Shown one piece after another: positions 61,701 through 64,000 of a DNA stretch of 64,000 nucleotides. A program made the position numbers and the translations under genes. This DNA comes from Macrostomum hystrix (taxonomy: Eukaryota; Platyhelminthes; Macrostomidae). Numbering within the stretch: position 1 is the stretch's first letter; every line of letters begins with the position of its first letter. The notes beneath the pieces are model-generated. The model had not been told where the DNA came from. It saw only the letters and a list, made by a program, of their open reading frames with translations, and searched no databases. The stretch lies in NCBI GenBank assembly GCA_950097015.1, contig CATNEN010000039.1:13052501-13116500 (forward strand), in the 5' to 3' direction.

Positions 61701-63738
61701 CAGTGTGCATAGGGCTTAAACTAATGTACACGCGCCGGCCTATAAATGACTATCTTTTGGAACGCGCTGCACTTAAACTGTTCTCCGCCAAAAAAAATTA
61801 TAAATTTCGTGGCTGCAAAAACTAACCATGCAGTGAGCGCTTTATCTCGAGCGAAAATTCGTCTGGCACCGTCAGCATGTTCGAACTCTGGCGTTGAACT
61901 CTTTGACGCTGCTGCTGATGTTGTGGTGACTGCTGCTGCTGCTGCTGCTGAGTGGTCTGGCAATGCGAATGTGAAGAATTGGAATCCATTGCCTCCTCTG
62001 TGCTCACAGATTTCATGCGGAAGGAATTTAGCATGGCTTTTCGACGGGCCAAGTTCTGCTGCTGCTGCTGATGCTGATGATGGTGCTGGTGCTGATGATG
62101 ATGGTGTTGCTGGTGCTGGTTATAACCTGCTCGTGGACTCGATGGCAAGCTGGACACACCGGCAGTCACTGATGGCGAATTCCCTGCAGTGAGCGCCAAA
62201 GGAAATACAGAAGTTATTAGATTTATTTGGTTCGTGATTCAGATCCAACTCGAAAGTACAATATGTGATCAGTGTTAGTGCCAATTCTGTGAATAACATG
62301 GCATAATAATATTAAATCATGTGTTAAATTACGTTTGCAGTTATCGATAATGATACACAAAATGAGAAAGTGAAAATACCAAATTTCTGGTAATTTAAAT
62401 GTGGAGCAGCAAAATAAAAAATGCTTCCGCATGCTATGAGTAACATTGACATTAAAAACGAAATTCGGATCCCTTAACTCTAGTGCAATATTTTATTTTT
62501 AAAATAATCTATTCAAGCTGCATTGCATTGACACTGCATGTGCTACTGTAAAGTAAGATAATTATCAATAAAAAACTACAGTTCCACAAATCACCAAGAA
62601 AGGATTCCTAATCAATAAGGAGGGGTTTGTGCGGGGTGCGCGAGAGATAAGGGGCAGGAAATAAGGGGTTTTGGATGGGTACGGGGGAGAGATAAAGGGC
62701 AGGAAATGAGGGGTTTTGGATGGGTATGGGAGAGATAAGGGGCAGCAAAGGAGGGGTTTTGGATGGGTACGGGAGAGATAAAGGGCAGGAAATGAGGGGT
62801 TTTGGATGGGTACGGGAGAGATAAGGGGCAGCAAAGGAGGGGTTTTGGATGGGAATAGGAGAGATAAGAGGCAGCAAAGGAGGGGTTTTGGATGGGTACG
62901 GGAGAGATAAAGGGCAGGAAATGAGGGGTTTTGGATGGGTATGGGAGAGATAAGGGGCAGCAAAGGAGGGGTTTTGGATGGGTACGGGAGAGATAAAGGG
63001 CAGGAAATGAGGGGTTTTGGATGGGTACGGGAGAGATAAGGGGCAGCAAAGGAGGGGTTTTGGATGGGAATGGGAGAGATAAGGGGCAGCAAAGGAGGGG
63101 TTTTGGATGGGTACGGGAGAGATAAGGGGCAGGAAAGGAGGGGTTTAGGCTGGGTACGCGAGCGATAAGGGGCAGAAAAGGAGGGCTTTTGGTGGGGTGC
63201 GCGAAAGAGAAGGGGGTAGGAATGGAAGTGTCACGTGACGAAGGCAAGTATAGGGAGCTAGCCTATCTTGTTAATTTAGTCAATCTGCCAAGTTAATTAT
63301 TCCGACATCGGTCCTGCATTTAGTTTCTTCCGTGCAAATCGAATGCACACACAGAGGTAAAAATAAAATTCGTGCTTAAGTAATGCAGCTTCGCCCATCC
63401 TAAAAACTAACAGACGAAAACGCTGCTAGACGACAGGTCCTCGTCAAAATCGTCTACCGGAGTCCTTGGCAGGAATCTTCTCCTGCTGATTCTACTGCTG
63501 CTGGTGACATCGTCACTAATGTCACCAGCGCCGGTGGCAGAGACGCTGCGTACCCGCCGCCTGGGCACAGCTAATGGCGATGAGCCGGGCTCCGCTCCGC
63601 GGACTGACTCGTTGTCATGGAAACTGGAGTCGTCCAGGTCAGCGTAGACAGCCTCCAGGACGACAGGAATGCCGTTCTCCTGAATGTCTGGCACAGCTGC
63701 CGAGGCAGCTCGCAACGGGCAGTCCCAGTGGTCGGGGG
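57268..63738 (-). CDS. STAC: STAC-family protein (tandem SH3, calcium-channel adaptor), 3' part, nine exons in window
   Basis: STAC proteins bind voltage-gated Ca channels and tune their trafficking and inactivation. Exons: 63738-63412, 62183-61827, 60627-60484, 59556-59389, 59319-58963, 58864-58637, 58534-58410, 58308-58226, 57628-57268; every junction phase agrees. First SH3: NLFVVLYDFRARHKDEMDLR joined to DQDWWRGKCMGRIGLFPSSY with VQRI. Second SH3: GVRFYRGQILV, then GFVPVQL and a terminal CPIQALERLVE. The order and the link between the two SH3 domains match STAC1-3. The C1 domain expected at the N-terminus is not in the window. The six upstream exons form a long Ser/Gln/Pro-rich linker, each carrying a basic-Ser motif. 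Paralogue not assignable. Confidence 0.85.
57830..58085. repeat. 16-bp minisatellite (gtcacgaacctcaaac), about 15 copies
   Basis: In the last STAC intron, between the two exons that encode the first SH3. Degenerate at the right. Confidence 0.9.
59690..60118 (-). mobile_element. MITE gaaagaccac family copy in STAC intron
   Basis: The right end on the minus strand reads ttaagagtagaaagacacgc then gaagaccacatgggtatttc. The interior has tcgtcgagatattcaacgat and caatcgctacgaatat, shared with the other copies. The left end is less clear. Confidence 0.6.
60700..61050 (-). mobile_element. SINE family A, nearly complete
   Basis: On the minus strand from ggggtcggtggcagagcggt, through cttagttcgattccacgg-like head sequence and gtgaatgtgtacactgcctg, to the gccctcctgcacttatta tail. 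An internal segment after cgaggccacattt is deleted. Confidence 0.8.
61240..61495 (-). mobile_element. SINE family B, nearly complete
   Basis: On the minus strand: gtagcctagtggctagggcg, cgacttgaaggtcggggg, ttcgattcccgactctac, then ttagcaagacacttaactct and gcattgcttcagttcaccca. Both A and B boxes are intact. Confidence 0.8.
62600..63195. repeat. 43-bp minisatellite, about 13 copies, STAC intron
   Basis: Core ggggttttggatgggtacgg then gagagataaggggcagcaaagga. Alternating cagcaaagg and caggaaatg forms create a two-unit period. Confidence 0.93.
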
Positions 63739-63789
63739 CTGGTTCTGTTCGTCCAAATTTTGCTTTTTTACTTGTTTACATACTTTTTA

Positions 63790-64000
63790 CAGCTAGGACA
63801 CCTGCTTCGATTCTAGATCATTGCTCCTGCTTCGATTCTAGTTAAGGCTCCTGCTTCGATTCTAATTAAGAATCCTAGCTTCGATTCTAATTAAGAATCC
63901 TAGCTTCGATTCTAATTAAGAATCCTAGTTTCGATTCTAATTAAGAATCCTAGCTTCGATTCTAGTTAAGAATCCTAGCTTCGATTCTAGTTCAGAATTC
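63790..64000. repeat. 25-bp minisatellite running off the right edge
   Basis: Unit gcttcgattctaattaagaa then tccta, at least eight copies in a STAC intron. Each contains the palindrome attaagaatcctagcttcgattctaat only in part. Confidence 0.9.

Overview
This is nuclear DNA of an animal. Every multi-exon gene reconstructs with GT-AG introns (one GC-AG), and the gene set is metazoan: TTC30/IFT70, RPAP3, TMEM41B, TNFAIP8/TIPE, an ARHGEF17-type RhoGEF and a STAC-family SH3 protein. A lophotrochozoan-type invertebrate (mollusc, flatworm or similar) is plausible, but the sequence alone does not fix the phylum. Exons are GC-rich and rich in CAG/glutamine runs. Introns and spacers are AT-rich and almost all carry a private minisatellite.

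Layout. 1-3.5 kb: 5' part of an amine-like GPCR (-) with VNTRs. 4.4-6.1 kb: small unrecognised two-exon gene (-). 7.2-13.2 kb: complete eight-exon TTC30/IFT70 (-). 13.2-16.6 kb: divergent intergenic region with a MITE-like element. 16.6-20.8 kb: RPAP3 (+, three exons). 22.8-23.7 kb: TMEM41B (+, one exon). 23.9-25.9 kb: tRNA-derived SINEs. 25.9-26.5 kb: last exon of a TNFAIP8-like gene (+). 26.5-30.5 kb: minisatellites. 31.7-34.5 kb: three-exon gene with internal repeats that I do not recognise (+). 36.7-54.4 kb: ARHGEF17-like RhoGEF (-, 15 exons; DH, PH and beta-propeller all seen). 57.3 kb to the right edge: 3' part of a STAC-family gene (-), two SH3 domains preceded by six cassette exons. 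The window ends inside a further array.

The genes do not form a functional cluster. TTC30 is ciliary transport, RPAP3 a co-chaperone, TMEM41B an ER scramblase, TNFAIP8 a lipid-binding regulator, ARHGEF17 a Rho activator, and STAC couples to calcium channels.

The most notable points are: (1) six consecutive phase-1/phase-1 exons in the STAC linker, each encoding one copy of a short basic-Ser motif; (2) minisatellites that start at, or contain, a 5' splice site in several unrelated introns; (3) arrays made of dense transcription-factor-like motifs (CCAAT, TATCGATA); (4) an unrecognised protein built from EEW-VY and IGY motifs; (5) two MITE-like families and two tRNA-derived SINE families. Exon borders come from splice-site and reading-phase consistency plus remembered family sequences; no database search was run.
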